A DNA stretch of 64,000 bases from Ammoniphilus sp. YIM 78166 (GCF_004522215.1 NZ_SDLR01000002.1:496001-560000), one strand, 5' to 3'. Shown: positions 6,773 to 15,657, counted from the first letter of the stretch. Made by a program: numbers and translations. Notes: a model not told the origin generated them from the sequence alone.

Positions 6773-8029
6773 TTATTTAGCAGGTACCTTCTGGAATAAA
6801 GTACTTGGACGTTCCTCTTTTTTTCCTGAATCCGTTTTTCCTTTCCCACCGGGCTTGATGAAGAAGAAAGTAAGGATTAGGGTAAAGAAGGCTAGTCCTG
6901 CTACGGAGAAAAACAAGGTTTCATGGGAGATACTCATCAACCAGCTGAAGACAGGTGGACCTACCGCAACGCCTAGAAATCTTAGACTGTTGTAAAGGGA
7001 AGTAATCATACCTCTTTCAGTTTTAGCTACTGAACCTGTAATCAGTGTATTTAGGCAAGGCAATAGAAGACCGGTACCTATGCTTCCAAGGGTTAGCAAT
7101 CCAATCATGACATAGAGTTGCTTGAAGAATGCGACGGCTACGAGACTGGTGGTTAGAATGAGCAAACCAGTGAGCATGATTTTTCGCATTAATGGCTTGT
7201 TCTGTTTGATTCGTCCGCCTGTTATGTAAGCCGTTGTAACCATCCCCATAAGGGGGATAGCTAAGATAAGTCCCTTTATAACTCCGTCAACCTTGTATTG
7301 TGTTTCCAACATGTCTGACAGATAGAACAACACGCCAAACAAGATAAATAATCCAATGGATCCCACGAAGAACGCTGTAACGAGCCATCCACCTTGCTCC
7401 TTGAATACTTGCTTTAGACTAGCTAAGTACTTATTCAATGGTTTGGGTTTGCCCGGCTTTTTTTCTTTAATCAGAAACCAAACGGCTAATGCCGTTAAAA
7501 AACAAAGAGCCGGAAAAGCAAAAAAGACAGCGTACCAAATAAGGAGAGCGAGTAAAGACCCTAAAACAGGAGATAAGACTTTACCTAAACCATTCGTGGC
7601 TTCAATCAGCCCCAATGCTTTGGATTCTTTGGCACCTGAATAGAGGTCACCAATTAAAGCCATAGCTATAGGGGCTGTTCCTGCGGCTCCTATCCCTTGT
7701 GCTATCCTGGCAAGGAGAATCACGGTATAAGCATTGTCCATTAACCATGCAGCTAAGCCCGCCACTATACCGCCTAATCCGTACAGGATCAGAGCTGGAA
7801 CAATAATCACCTTTCTTCCGAAGCGATCAGAAAGGTATCCCACGAAGGGTATGATAAGACCTGCTGCAAATGAAAAGGCTGTTATAATTAAACTTACTTG
7901 AAACTGTGTAAGGTTTAATTCTTTTTGCATGGTCGGTAAAACAGGTACAATCATAGAGTTTCCCAGAACCATGACTAAAGGAATGGCAGCCAGTGTAGTC
8001 AGTTCTAAAGCAGATCCTGATTTTGGCAT
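6773..8029 (-). CDS. MFS transporter, drug:H+ antiporter-like
   Basis: 418 residues with about 12 hydrophobic segments and a cytoplasmic loop near the middle (KEKKPGKPKPLNKY). The MFS motif between TM2 and TM3 is clear (GYLSDRFGRK), and an antiporter-type motif C-like GPPVFSW segment occurs late. It is closest in feel to DHA1 exporters such as B. subtilis YmfD (bacillibactin exporter), but the substrate cannot be told from sequence. The start is ATG 8029, after AAGGAG. It is monocistronic and convergent with the repeat-protein gene. Confidence 0.85.
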   Translation of the reverse strand: MPKSGSALELTTLAAIPLVMVLGNSMIVPVLPTMQKELNLTQFQVSLIITAFSFAAGLIIPFVGYLSDRFGRKVIIVPALILYGLGGIVAGLAAWLMDNAYTVILLARIAQGIGAAGTAPIAMALIGDLYSGAKESKALGLIEATNGLGKVLSPVLGSLLALLIWYAVFFAFPALCFLTALAVWFLIKEKKPGKPKPLNKYLASLKQVFKEQGGWLVTAFFVGSIGLFILFGVLFYLSDMLETQYKVDGVIKGLILAIPLMGMVTTAYITGGRIKQNKPLMRKIMLTGLLILTTSLVAVAFFKQLYVMIGLLTLGSIGTGLLLPCLNTLITGSVAKTERGMITSLYNSLRFLGVAVGPPVFSWLMSISHETLFFSVAGLAFFTLILTFFFIKPGGKGKTDSGKKEERPSTLFQKVPAK

Positions 8030-8169
8030 ACGTTCAGCTCCTTGAAATTATTATTTCACTATCATAGTGTGCCGTGTTTGGTCCTGTTTTCTTCAGTGAA
8101 ACAATGGTTAGATTGGAAACAGAAACCTTTTTTCTTTCTATGCGTAAAACATGTTGTGGAGGGGATTAG

Positions 8170-8670
8170 ATGAGAAAAAGCATGGTTTATTGGATAGGGA
8201 CCCTAACTGCCTTAAGTGTATTGACTTCCGCTTGTCAATCGCAGCCTACGCCCGCTGTTCAATTACAAGAGAAGATTGTACAAGAAGAAGCTAAGGTGTT
8301 GTCGAAAGGCGAAGAAACGAGGCTCCTTGTCTTGGACAAGCTGCAGCCAGGAATGACCGAGGAAGAAATTAGAGGCCTATTCGGTGGAGATTTTGCTTTG
8401 GTGGAGAATGCCATGGCTGGAAATGAAACGTGGCGGTATGATATAGGGAGGTCTAGCGGCTACCAGTTTGATGACCAGGGAATAGATCGCGTGGATCTTG
8501 AAGGAATAAAAATAAGAAGTGTAGAAGCGCAACTGTTTATAGATTGGACTGATCAAGGGGTTGTTGAAACAGCCGCCTTATATCTATATAACGAGCAAGA
8601 GAAAGGAACGTTTTACGAATACCATATTGATGTAAACGGAGCCGAGGAAGTGTTGCGGTCGTTTGAATAG
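8170..8670 (+). CDS. Lipoprotein with a SmpA/BLIP-like fold segment
   Basis: 166 residues. The signal peptide ends in the lipobox LTSAC, so Cys22 should be lipidated and the protein anchored on the outer face of the membrane. After a charged linker, the segment LDKLQPGMTEEEIRGLFGG resembles the SmpA/OmlA/BLIP repeat (Gly-Met-Thr with a later Gly-Asp), followed by a beta-rich tail. The function is unknown. The start ATG 8170 follows GGAGGGG. Confidence 0.8.
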   Translation: MRKSMVYWIGTLTALSVLTSACQSQPTPAVQLQEKIVQEEAKVLSKGEETRLLVLDKLQPGMTEEEIRGLFGGDFALVENAMAGNETWRYDIGRSSGYQFDDQGIDRVDLEGIKIRSVEAQLFIDWTDQGVVETAALYLYNEQEKGTFYEYHIDVNGAEEVLRSFE

Positions 8671-8791
8671 ATCAAAACGAAGCGTGTTACCAATAATTTT
8701 CTCGACATATTATTCCAAATTTCTTTCCTAATTCATAAACATATGTTATGTTATATATATACTAACAAGGTTTTGTTAGGTGAGAGTTTTG

Positions 8792-8818
8792 GCGCCCACG
8801 ATTGTGGGCGCTTTTTTT
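8792..8818 (+). terminator. Strong intrinsic terminator
   Basis: An 8-bp GC-rich stem (GCGCCCAC with GTGGGCGC, loop GATT) is followed by seven T residues. It ends plus-strand transcription, probably from the lipoprotein gene 120 bases upstream. A second small hairpin (CTAACAA/TTGTTAG, 8762-8778) precedes it. Confidence 0.85.
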
Positions 8819-8825
8819 ACGTCAA

Positions 8826-10457
8826 TTAGACCGATGCCATAGCTTTTATTTTGGAAAGAGGGGACGGCTGAGTGGAACTAATCACTTCGAGTAATACCGG
8901 ACCCGGTGTGTTCAGCATGGTGTGAATAGCTGCTTGAAGCTGATCAGGCTGTTCTATGCGAATCCCTTGGATTCCGAAAGCTTCAGCAATTTTTGAGAAT
9001 TGAGGATTATAAAGCTTATCTCCAAAAGGATTTAAACCCGTGAGAGCCATCTTATTTTTTTCCATGGCATAGGAACTATTATTAAGGACAATAATTTTTA
9101 CCGGAAGCTGATTCATTACGGTGGTAGATAGTTCTGATAAGTTCATCGCAAATCCACCGTCCCCTACAATAGCAATGACTTGCCGATCTGGAAACAAGAG
9201 CTGGGCTGCGTTTGCTGCGGGAACTCCGAATCCTAGCGTGCGCCAGGTACCGGAAAATAGAATATCCTGACGGTCTGTTGCAAACGCGCGGTTAAACCAA
9301 ACGGTATGATCACCCGTATCTAAAGTAATAATGGCGTGAGGATCTGCCGCTTGCTCTAAGACTGCCATTACTCTGGCAGGCGATATAGGAACGGAATGAT
9401 CTTCTTTTTCCAATGCCAGTTCTTTGAGCCACTCGTTTCGAGCTTCTTGGATTTTTTGAACCCAAGCTGAATTCGCATCCTTTTGAATCGAATCCGTCAA
9501 AGGTCCAAGGATTTCTTGAGCATCTCCAAGCAGAGCAGAATAAAGATTTTTGTCTACATGGATGTGGTCAGGCTCTAATTCAATCTGCACGAAAGGGATA
9601 TCAGTAGACATAAACGTTTTCGGATACCACATGGCACCAATAATAAGTAAACCGTCACAATCATTCAACAGACGGGAAGCTTGCATACTGCCGCCTTCTC
9701 CTATTCCTCCCACCATCCATTCAAATTTCTCAGGGATAATCCCTTTCGCTCCTAAGCTGCAGACTACTCCAGCACCAAGCTTTTCTGCTAGTTGGCGGAT
9801 TTCTTCACGACAGCCATAGGCTCCTTTTCCTGCATAGATCATGGGTTTCTTGCATTGACTTAAGAATTGGGCAGATTTAGTGATATTGTTTAGATCGGTA
9901 AGAGGTTGGCGATAGATAAATGGATTTCCTGGAACAAGATCTTGGGATTGAGTCTTAGCAAAAAGGTCTTTCGGAATGGATAAATGAGCGACTCCCTTTT
10001 GTTTTATTGCCGTAGTGACCGCACGGTTTAAGAGAGGAACAATCGCCTCTTGGTCAGCAACTAAACTGGAATAAACAGCTAAGGGTTCTATAAACCTTTG
10101 TTGATCGACATATTGCTTAGAATGGGTCCCAATCTTATTTGTCGGCACTTGACCGGTAATAGCCAGGACTGGGGTATGGTCACTATAGGCATCTCCTAAT
10201 CCATTTAACAGATTTGCCATTCCAGGACCGCTAGTGGAAATACATACGCCTAGTTTACCGGTCATCTTGGCATAACTTGAGGCCATAAATCCAGCGGCTG
10301 ACTCATGGCGTGTTGAAATAAACTTGAGTTGGCTTTGCTTTGATAACTCGCTGAGTAAATCAAGGATGGCATCACCTGAAACGCCGAAAATGTATTCTAC
10401 TCCATAATTATGCAATTGGTCTATAATCGTCTGTGCAACTGACCTCGTAGTTTGCAA
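8826..10457 (-). CDS. Thiamine-diphosphate-dependent pyruvate oxidase (YdaP/CidC-like)
   Basis: 543 residues with the three-domain layout of the acetolactate synthase/pyruvate oxidase family. The catalytic Glu52 sits in the motif RHESAAGFMA, and the ThDP-Mg site is GDGGFAMN followed by LNNSSYAMEK. The sequence is more like pyruvate oxidase than acetolactate synthase. It would convert pyruvate to acetate (quinone-linked) or acetyl phosphate. It is about 30 residues shorter than typical YdaP at the C-terminus, where the quinone-type enzymes have their membrane-binding region. The start is TTG 10457, five bases after an AGGGGGGG purine run. It appears monocistronic. Confidence 0.85.
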   Translation of the reverse strand: MQTTRSVAQTIIDQLHNYGVEYIFGVSGDAILDLLSELSKQSQLKFISTRHESAAGFMASSYAKMTGKLGVCISTSGPGMANLLNGLGDAYSDHTPVLAITGQVPTNKIGTHSKQYVDQQRFIEPLAVYSSLVADQEAIVPLLNRAVTTAIKQKGVAHLSIPKDLFAKTQSQDLVPGNPFIYRQPLTDLNNITKSAQFLSQCKKPMIYAGKGAYGCREEIRQLAEKLGAGVVCSLGAKGIIPEKFEWMVGGIGEGGSMQASRLLNDCDGLLIIGAMWYPKTFMSTDIPFVQIELEPDHIHVDKNLYSALLGDAQEILGPLTDSIQKDANSAWVQKIQEARNEWLKELALEKEDHSVPISPARVMAVLEQAADPHAIITLDTGDHTVWFNRAFATDRQDILFSGTWRTLGFGVPAANAAQLLFPDRQVIAIVGDGGFAMNLSELSTTVMNQLPVKIIVLNNSSYAMEKNKMALTGLNPFGDKLYNPQFSKIAEAFGIQGIRIEQPDQLQAAIHTMLNTPGPVLLEVISSTQPSPLSKIKAMASV

Positions 10458-10500
10458 TGGAACCCCCCCTTTTCAATGACTACTTTAGTGTAGGCAAAAA

Positions 10501-10524
10501 AGAAAAAGTTCCCTCGTGGGAACT
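10501..10524 (-). terminator. Terminator after yajQ
   Basis: A 7-bp stem (AGTTCCC with GGGAACT) is followed on the minus strand by U-rich sequence. Confidence 0.8.
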
Positions 10525-10534
10525 CTTAGTCATT

Positions 10535-11026
10535 TTAACGATAATTGATAAATTGGCAGTCGATGGGCAAATCGGCTTGCTTAACCAGTTGAATGACGGC
10601 TTGAAGATCATCACGATTTTTACCTGTAACTCTCAATTGGTCGCCTTGAATTTGAGATTTTACCTTAATGCCTGAATCGCGGATGAGTTTACCTATTTTC
10701 TTCGCGTTGTCTTGATCAATGCCTTGGGCAATCTTTCCCCGTTGGCGGACTGTACCGCCTGTTGCAGGTTCAACTTTGCCATACTCGACGGACTTTAGCG
10801 AGATGCCCCTCTTAATGAGCTTACCCGCTAGGATATCTTTCACTTGCTCAAGTTTGAAGTCATCGTCTGCCAATATAACGATTTCCTCTTTTTCTAGTTT
10901 GAGATCACATTTGCTCCCTTTAAAGTCATAGCGTGTTTCGATTTCTTTCAACGCTAGGTTGATGGCATTTGTTACCTCAGTTAATTCAACTTTGGAAACA
11001 ATATCAAAAGAACTTTCTTTACTCAT
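10535..11026 (-). CDS. YajQ family nucleotide-binding protein (UPF0234)
   Basis: 163 residues, exactly the family size, starting [12 protein letters not shown]. Typical segments are [15 protein letters not shown] and [16 protein letters not shown], ending CQFINYR. YajQ proteins have two ferredoxin-like domains; some bind c-di-GMP and act as effectors, and the role in Bacillales is not settled. I chose ATG 11026 because GGAGGA lies just before it; an in-frame ATG 21 bases upstream overlaps that RBS. Confidence 0.9.
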   Translation of the reverse strand: MSKESSFDIVSKVELTEVTNAINLALKEIETRYDFKGSKCDLKLEKEEIVILADDDFKLEQVKDILAGKLIKRGISLKSVEYGKVEPATGGTVRQRGKIAQGIDQDNAKKIGKLIRDSGIKVKSQIQGDQLRVTGKNRDDLQAVIQLVKQADLPIDCQFINYR

Positions 11027-11079
11027 AGGGATTTGTCCTCCTTCCATACTTTACAGTTTATATTACCATGGAATATCGA

Positions 11080-11361
11080 CTAAGAGATCAAATCTTCCAG
11101 CATCATTTCCGTAGTGAATAAGTGTTTTCTTGTACGATGGTAAAGGGAATAAAACTCTTCTAGCCAATCCTTTTCTTCAATTGCCTGAATAAAATACTGC
11201 ATCATCGAATGTACCATGATAACGTGGGCGATAAAAGAAGAGTTAGGAATAAAGGGACAATGGGGTGAAGATTGAAGATGATGAAGGAGAATCCTGTTTA
11301 ACTCATCAATAATCTCTTCAATTACACAATATTGTTCAAAGAGGGTCGATTTTGCAATCAT
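11080..11361 (-). CDS. Hypothetical protein, 93 residues, helical
   Basis: The family is not recognised. The protein is predicted mostly alpha-helical, with His-rich and acidic stretches (LLHHLQSSPH, EEKDWLEEFY). A GGAGGAGGG sequence precedes ATG 11361 at a somewhat long distance of about 11 bases. A promoter plus strong terminator at 11427-11539 lies just upstream on the same strand; if that is a leader rather than a separate small RNA, this gene would be its regulated target. Confidence 0.65.
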   Translation of the reverse strand: MIAKSTLFEQYCVIEEIIDELNRILLHHLQSSPHCPFIPNSSFIAHVIMVHSMMQYFIQAIEEKDWLEEFYSLYHRTRKHLFTTEMMLEDLIS

Positions 11362-11426
11362 GGGCGACCAATCCCTCCTCCCGCTTTTTTAACATTGATA
11401 TCCAAAAAGTGGAATTCATATACACA

Positions 11427-11504
11427 CAAAAAAAGACCCCTGGTCTTAGACCAGGGGCAAGTAGATAGGAGTGGAGAGAAACCATAACTGCTAGTTAAGG
11501 TGTT
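11427..11504 (-). ncRNA. Candidate small RNA or attenuator leader, about 78 nt
   Basis: On the minus strand a consensus promoter is followed by about 40 bases without an open frame, containing a small AACT-AGC-AGTT hairpin and a pyrimidine-rich stretch (UCUCUCCACUCCUAUCUAC). A terminator then follows: a 9-bp GC-rich stem (11437-11445 with 11449-11457) and a seven-U tail. No coding gene on this strand lies upstream that the terminator could serve. Confidence 0.55.
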
Positions 11505-11510
11505 AAATTT

Positions 11511-11539
11511 ATTATAGCGGAAAGAGAAAGCGGTTTCAA
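11511..11539 (-). promoter_or_regulatory. Consensus sigma-A promoter on the minus strand
   Basis: TTGAAA, 17-base spacer, TATAAT. The start point would be near 11504. It drives the candidate small RNA or leader. Confidence 0.75.
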
Positions 11540-11625
11540 TAGCTAATTTTGAAATTTATTAAAATTTCCTATTGAACGAATCTGGTATACTATGTAGATA
11601 GAACAGAGGAAGGCAGGCATGTCAG

Positions 11626-11895
11626 TTGTATTGTGTATATATGTTACGTTGCAGGGATGGAAGTCTCTATACCGGTATCACTAACAATTTAAGAAAAAGA
11701 GTAGGAATGCACAACGAAGGGAAGGCTTCCCGCTATACAAGGAGCAGGATGCCCGTAGTCGTAGTATATGTAGAAACATGTGAGGATAAGTCTCTGGCCC
11801 TAAAGAGAGAATGGGAGATCAAGAAGTTGAAAAAAAAACAAAAAGAGGATATGGTGAGCCGGGTCTCGGTGGACCCGGCAAGCTATATGCTTTAA
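11626..11895 (+). CDS. GIY-YIG domain protein (YazA/YhbQ-like)
   Basis: 89 residues forming a single GIY-YIG nuclease-like domain: VYMLRCRDGSLYTGITNNL, then a basic helix and the KLKREWEIKKLKK segment with the conserved Glu. Stand-alone GIY-YIG proteins of the UvrC-nuclease fold are common; their biological role is poorly defined, though some cut structured DNA. The start is TTG 11626 (AGAGGA upstream); ATG 11641 would remove the first strand of the domain. Its stop overlaps the stop of the convergent gene by four bases. Confidence 0.85.
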   Translation: MYCVYMLRCRDGSLYTGITNNLRKRVGMHNEGKASRYTRSRMPVVVVYVETCEDKSLALKREWEIKKLKKKQKEDMVSRVSVDPASYML

Positions 11896-12230
11896 TGGGG
11901 TTGAATGGTATATAGTCCCCGCTCGGTTCGGATTTGAAAACTCGTCCCTTTATTTTGGGTAATCCACGTGCCGTACAACGGGATCTCATAAACATCTTGA
12001 GGAAGTGGATCCTTTGTGTTGTTAACGATGGTCCCTTCCCCACGAAATAGGAGAGACTGAGGGGAAACATAACCATCCGGATCGGGTTGTTCAAGCGTCC
12101 CTATACTTACTTCCTCAATGTCGAGCAAAACCTGATCAAGATCGCCATCTTCTTCCTTACTAATCAGGATGGATTTTTTTTCTTGCTGATTAATCCAATT
12201 GGTGACGAGGTCTACGATTTGATGCTCCAT
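11892..12230 (-). CDS. Hypothetical protein, 112 residues
   Basis: The family is not recognised. It is soluble and acidic in the first half (ISKEEDGDLDQVLLDIEE), then strand-rich (YEIPLYGTWI, GTSFQIRTERGLYTIQ). Two adjacent ATG codons follow AGGAGG; I chose the second (12230), six bases away, over 12233. It is convergent with, and four bases overlapping, the GIY-YIG gene. Confidence 0.65.
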   Translation of the reverse strand: MEHQIVDLVTNWINQQEKKSILISKEEDGDLDQVLLDIEEVSIGTLEQPDPDGYVSPQSLLFRGEGTIVNNTKDPLPQDVYEIPLYGTWITQNKGTSFQIRTERGLYTIQPH

Positions 12231-12301
12231 CATTGCCCTCCTTATAAAAAAATCAGCGTGCTACACCCCTACTGTTCCCGTAAAGATTATCAAATATGAA
12301 G

Positions 12302-12329
12302 AAAAACTCCCTTCCTTGGAGGAAGAGAG
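12302..12329 (-). terminator. Terminator after the 68-residue gene
   Basis: The stem CTCTCTTCCT with AGGAAGGGAG (minus strand) is followed by a U-rich tail immediately downstream of the stop codon at 12331. Confidence 0.75.
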
Positions 12330-12330
12330 C

Positions 12331-12534
12331 TTATTCTTTAAAATGGATATGTTCAATGTCATCGTAGGGAATCACTTCAAAGTGGTAATCCCGTCCGTGG
12401 ACCAATAAGACAACTTGGGTGGCTGATGTATTATACAGATCACCTGTAATCTTTTTGTCTTTCAATTGGATCGTGAGTGTGGGGTGATTTTTTACAAGGG
12501 GATCCAGAACCGATTTATAGGCTAACATGTTCAT
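12331..12534 (-). CDS. Hypothetical small protein, probably beta-rich (LSM-like)
   Basis: About 67 residues. The pattern of short alternating strands (LTIQLKDKKITGDLYN, TQVVLLVHGRDYHFEVI) resembles small beta-barrel SH3/LSM-type proteins, but I do not recognise a named family. AGGAG lies four bases before ATG 12534 and ten bases before ATG 12528; either could be used. Confidence 0.6.
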   Translation of the reverse strand: MNMLAYKSVLDPLVKNHPTLTIQLKDKKITGDLYNTSATQVVLLVHGRDYHFEVIPYDDIEHIHFKE

Positions 12535-12604
12535 GCAGCTCCTCAAGAATGATTAATGCACTTATTCTATAACGAATAAATATTAATGTAAATAGTTTTT
12601 TATT

Positions 12605-12634
12605 CAACATCTAGGGGGTGTCCCCTAGATGTTG
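12605..12634. repeat. Perfect 13-bp inverted repeat over the 3' end of the carbonic anhydrase-like gene
   Basis: CAACATCTAGGGG and its complement are separated by GTGT. The repeat overlaps the last codons and stop of the minus-strand gene. There is no U-run on the minus strand and a weak one (GTTTTCT) on the plus strand, so it is not a standard terminator for that gene; it may protect the mRNA 3' end. Confidence 0.7.
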
Positions 12635-13152
12635 TTTTCTCTTTCGGCTTCCTTGTAATAGCGGCCCTTATCCACATAGCTTTGCCTAATTCGCTTTAGC
12701 TCTGCGAAATCCTTCTCATTAAGTTCACGAATGACTTTTGCAGGTGAACCTACAGCTAAACAGCGAGGCGGAATTTTTTTCCCGGGAGGAACAAGGGAGC
12801 CGGCTCCGATCATCGCTTCTTCTCCAATTTCGGCACCGTCTAGAATGATAGCCCCCATGCCAATTAAAGCTCCTTGTCTAACAATACAGCTATGCAGGAC
12901 AGCGTTATGACCTACCGTAACCTCGTCCTCGATAATGAGAGGGTTTCCGGGACTTTGATGCAAAGTGGAGTTATCCTGGATACTTGTGCGTTCCCCAATA
13001 ATAGTAGGAGCAATATCCCCTCTAATGACGGTGTTATACCAGATACTGCTGTCTTTTCCGATAGTGACATCACCACTTACAAGGCTTCCTTTAGCCAGGA
13101 AAACGGTATCATGTATAACTGGGCTTTTTCCCATGTAGGGGAGAATGGTCAT
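12625..13152 (-). CDS. Gamma-carbonic anhydrase-like hexapeptide-repeat protein (YtoA/PaaY-like)
   Basis: 175 residues of left-handed beta-helix with hexapeptide repeats. The three likely zinc ligands are His65, His82 and His87 (STLH and VGHNAVLH), and the WYNTVIRGD motif is present. Family members include gamma-carbonic anhydrases and thioesterase-like PaaY; the true substrate in Bacillales YtoA is not established. The start is ATG 13152. Monocistronic, divergent from the amidase gene. Confidence 0.85.
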   Translation of the reverse strand: MTILPYMGKSPVIHDTVFLAKGSLVSGDVTIGKDSSIWYNTVIRGDIAPTIIGERTSIQDNSTLHQSPGNPLIIEDEVTVGHNAVLHSCIVRQGALIGMGAIILDGAEIGEEAMIGAGSLVPPGKKIPPRCLAVGSPAKVIRELNEKDFAELKRIRQSYVDKGRYYKEAERENNI

Positions 13153-13329
13153 AAGTAAATGTACACTCCTTTATTGTCTTTTTTTTTATACTAAATTTTA
13201 ACATAAAGTTAGCTAAAAAAACCTGTAGTGGAAAACAAAACCTTATGCAGTCCTATACGTATAATAGTAGAGTTCGACAAAAATTGTCGCAACTAGTCTG
13301 TTTAGGTAAAGGAGAGGAGATGGAGAAAC

Positions 13330-15084
13330 ATGAAAAGATGGAGTCTTGGGTTAGGCATGTTGCTTTTGGTTCTAGGCATGATCCTTCCACTTGCAACCGC
13401 TTCTGCTAACACAAGCCCCTCAAGCATCCAGTTGATGCTAGAAGGTGAAATTTTGCACCCTGATGTACCGCCTAACCTGATACAAGGGAGAACCCTCGTA
13501 CCGATTCGAGTAGTCGCAGAAGGCCTAGGAGCAGAGGTGGGGTGGGATGAGCGACTTCGTAAAGTAACGATCCAAAGCGACTCGGTGACGATATCCATGC
13601 AGATTGGATTGAAGAAGGCGACAATAAACGGCAAAGAGATTGCCATGGATGTTCCGCCAATGATTGATAGAGGAAGAACTCTTGTTCCTTTGCGCTTTGT
13701 CGGAGAATCGCTGGGAATCACTGTGGGATGGGAGCAAGAGACGCGGAGCGTAATCCTAAACCAACCCATTTCCTTGCTGGCGAATGGGACGAATCTTCCA
13801 GCGGCCAAGGTATATAGAATCGGGCAAGAAGTATACCTTCCCCTTAAAGAGATCAGTCCATTCTTAGGGGCGACCTTTCAAACATCTGGACAAAAAGACC
13901 TGCTCCTATTTGAAGGCTTGAATACAGATCTGGCTCAAAGCGGAAAAAAGCTGTGGAAGCTTAAAAAGTTGGATGCGGGTTGGCTTGTTCCTCTTACGGT
14001 TGTTGAGCAAGATTTCGCCGCCAAAGTCCTTGTGCATAACAATGAAGTCTCTATTGAAAAGATTAAGCAAGTGAATGTGCTGGAGGCCCTTAAAGAAGAA
14101 AACGGACGAATTATCCTCCAAACCAGCACCAGCCAAACGCAGCTTCAACACTTCTTAATGGAGTCTCCGCATCGACTAGTGATTGACTTACCCAATACGG
14201 TTATCGGAGAGAGCATAAGGGAGACCGTAGGTTTTACAGCTGGAATGGGAGTGATCAGGAAAGCGAACCCAGTTACTGTACTAGGGGTGACAGCGGAGGA
14301 CACGGAGAATGGAGAGCAGCTCGAGGTGCCTATTGATGATGCTGCTTTAATAGAGCAGCAACCCGAGATAAGCCAGCCAAAGCCTGAAGAGGAGCTTATA
14401 AAAGAAATTCGCTTTAGTCAATTTTCCGTGGAGCCTCAAACGGTACGAGTGGTAGTAGAGCTATCGCAAAAGGTGAAATACGACATTGTGGCAGCGGGAG
14501 AAGCTTGGGAAGTTAGTCTTGAACCTATCCCTAAAAAGGAAGGCTTTCTTATCGTAATAGATGCAGGCCATGGCGGTAAAGATCCCGGGGCAAAAGGAGT
14601 ATCCGGAAATTGGGAAAAAGACCTGACCTTGACCCTTTCTAAGTTGCTAAAAGAAGAGCTTTCCCAATATAAAGGGATCCATGTACTAGAAACCAGAACA
14701 GACGATACATATCCTACGCTGCAAGAGCGTGTTCAACTGGCCAATACGATTCAGGCTGACCTGTTTTTGTCGATTCACGCGAATTCGGTGAAGGACAAGC
14801 CAACGGTTAGAGGGACAGAAACCTTTTATAACACACCGCAGAGTGAAAGCTTCGCTAAACTGGTTCACGCTTATTTGGTTGAAGCAACGAAGTTCCCTAA
14901 TCGCGGAACCAAAAAGGGAGAGTTATACGTTTTAAAACACACGACTATGCCTTCCGCTCTAGTTGAAATTGGTTTTTTAAGTAATGCCCAAGATAACACG
15001 CAAATGTTAGACCCGCTCTTCCAAGCAAGAGTTGCCCAAGCTTTAGGAAGAGCCATAAATGAATATTATACGTCTTATCAATGA
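13330..15084 (+). CDS. Secreted N-acetylmuramoyl-L-alanine amidase with stalk and AMIN domains
   Basis: 584 residues. A signal peptide (about 1-26) is followed by copper-amine-oxidase-N-like stalk repeats (LIQGRTLVPIR near 54 and MIDRGRTLVPLR near 115), a partly degenerate third repeat, AMIN-like segments (about 255-390) that localise to cell wall, and a C-terminal Amidase_3 zinc domain from about 404. Catalytic features are DAGHGGKDPGA, the metal-binding Glu in NWEKDLTL, SIHAN and VEIGF. It cleaves the lactyl amide bond of peptidoglycan. ATG 13330 follows GGAGA. The GerMN lipoprotein is 12 bases downstream, so both should be one operon. Confidence 0.92.
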   Translation: MKRWSLGLGMLLLVLGMILPLATASANTSPSSIQLMLEGEILHPDVPPNLIQGRTLVPIRVVAEGLGAEVGWDERLRKVTIQSDSVTISMQIGLKKATINGKEIAMDVPPMIDRGRTLVPLRFVGESLGITVGWEQETRSVILNQPISLLANGTNLPAAKVYRIGQEVYLPLKEISPFLGATFQTSGQKDLLLFEGLNTDLAQSGKKLWKLKKLDAGWLVPLTVVEQDFAAKVLVHNNEVSIEKIKQVNVLEALKEENGRIILQTSTSQTQLQHFLMESPHRLVIDLPNTVIGESIRETVGFTAGMGVIRKANPVTVLGVTAEDTENGEQLEVPIDDAALIEQQPEISQPKPEEELIKEIRFSQFSVEPQTVRVVVELSQKVKYDIVAAGEAWEVSLEPIPKKEGFLIVIDAGHGGKDPGAKGVSGNWEKDLTLTLSKLLKEELSQYKGIHVLETRTDDTYPTLQERVQLANTIQADLFLSIHANSVKDKPTVRGTETFYNTPQSESFAKLVHAYLVEATKFPNRGTKKGELYVLKHTTMPSALVEIGFLSNAQDNTQMLDPLFQARVAQALGRAINEYYTSYQ

Positions 15085-15096
15085 GGTGAGTGAGAA

Positions 15097-15657
15097 ATGA
15101 AAAGAAGTGCATATTCTCTATTCAGCCTAGTTGTTTTCATAACTTTGTTGAGCGGGTGCAGTTCACAACCAGGTACAGAGCATGCAGTAGCCCCAAAGGA
15201 TACAGAAAAGGTTGAAGAAACGAATCAGCCTGTTCAACCATCACCAGCTATAGAAGAGGAGAAAGCTCAGGTTCAGCTTTTTATGACCGACGAAATGGCT
15301 CTAGAAGTCGTAGAGACGCAGGCAGAGCTTTCATATAGTAGCGAAACGAAATATGAAACCCTCTTCCAGGCCTTATCTATACCGCAAGGGGATCATGCGG
15401 TGACACTGTGGGAGGATTGGAGCCTTATCGATTCTAGTCTTGTTGACGGCGTCTTAACGCTAAACCTCGATGGACCGGAGGAGGCTGTAGGAAGTAGCAT
15501 AGAGAGACTTATGCTGTTGACTCTTTTAAAAACCATGTTTCAATTCTCCGAAGTAGAACAGGTGCAACTATTCATTAATGGGGAAAAGAAACAAACATTA
15601 AGCGGACATATGGATATCCATGATCCGTTTAAGAAGCAAGATCTTGCAGACCTGTAA
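15097..15657 (+). CDS. GerMN-domain lipoprotein
   Basis: 186 residues. The lipobox LLSGC gives lipidated Cys21. After a Pro/Glu-rich linker comes a GerMN domain (about 85-175: LFQALSIPQGDHAV, LNLDGPEE, MLLTLLKTMFQF, QLFINGEK). GerM in B. subtilis is needed for normal sporulation and germination, probably in cell-wall processes; here the gene is coupled to an amidase (12-base gap), which supports a wall role. The terminator overlaps its stop codon. Confidence 0.85.
   Translation: MKRSAYSLFSLVVFITLLSGCSSQPGTEHAVAPKDTEKVEETNQPVQPSPAIEEEKAQVQLFMTDEMALEVVETQAELSYSSETKYETLFQALSIPQGDHAVTLWEDWSLIDSSLVDGVLTLNLDGPEEAVGSSIERLMLLTLLKTMFQFSEVEQVQLFINGEKKQTLSGHMDIHDPFKKQDLADL

Noticed and set aside
13302-13808. 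168-codon minus-strand frame opposite the amidase gene
   Set aside because: It is a shadow of the well supported amidase coding sequence; there is no RBS and the composition (many Ser/Arg) is typical of antisense frames.
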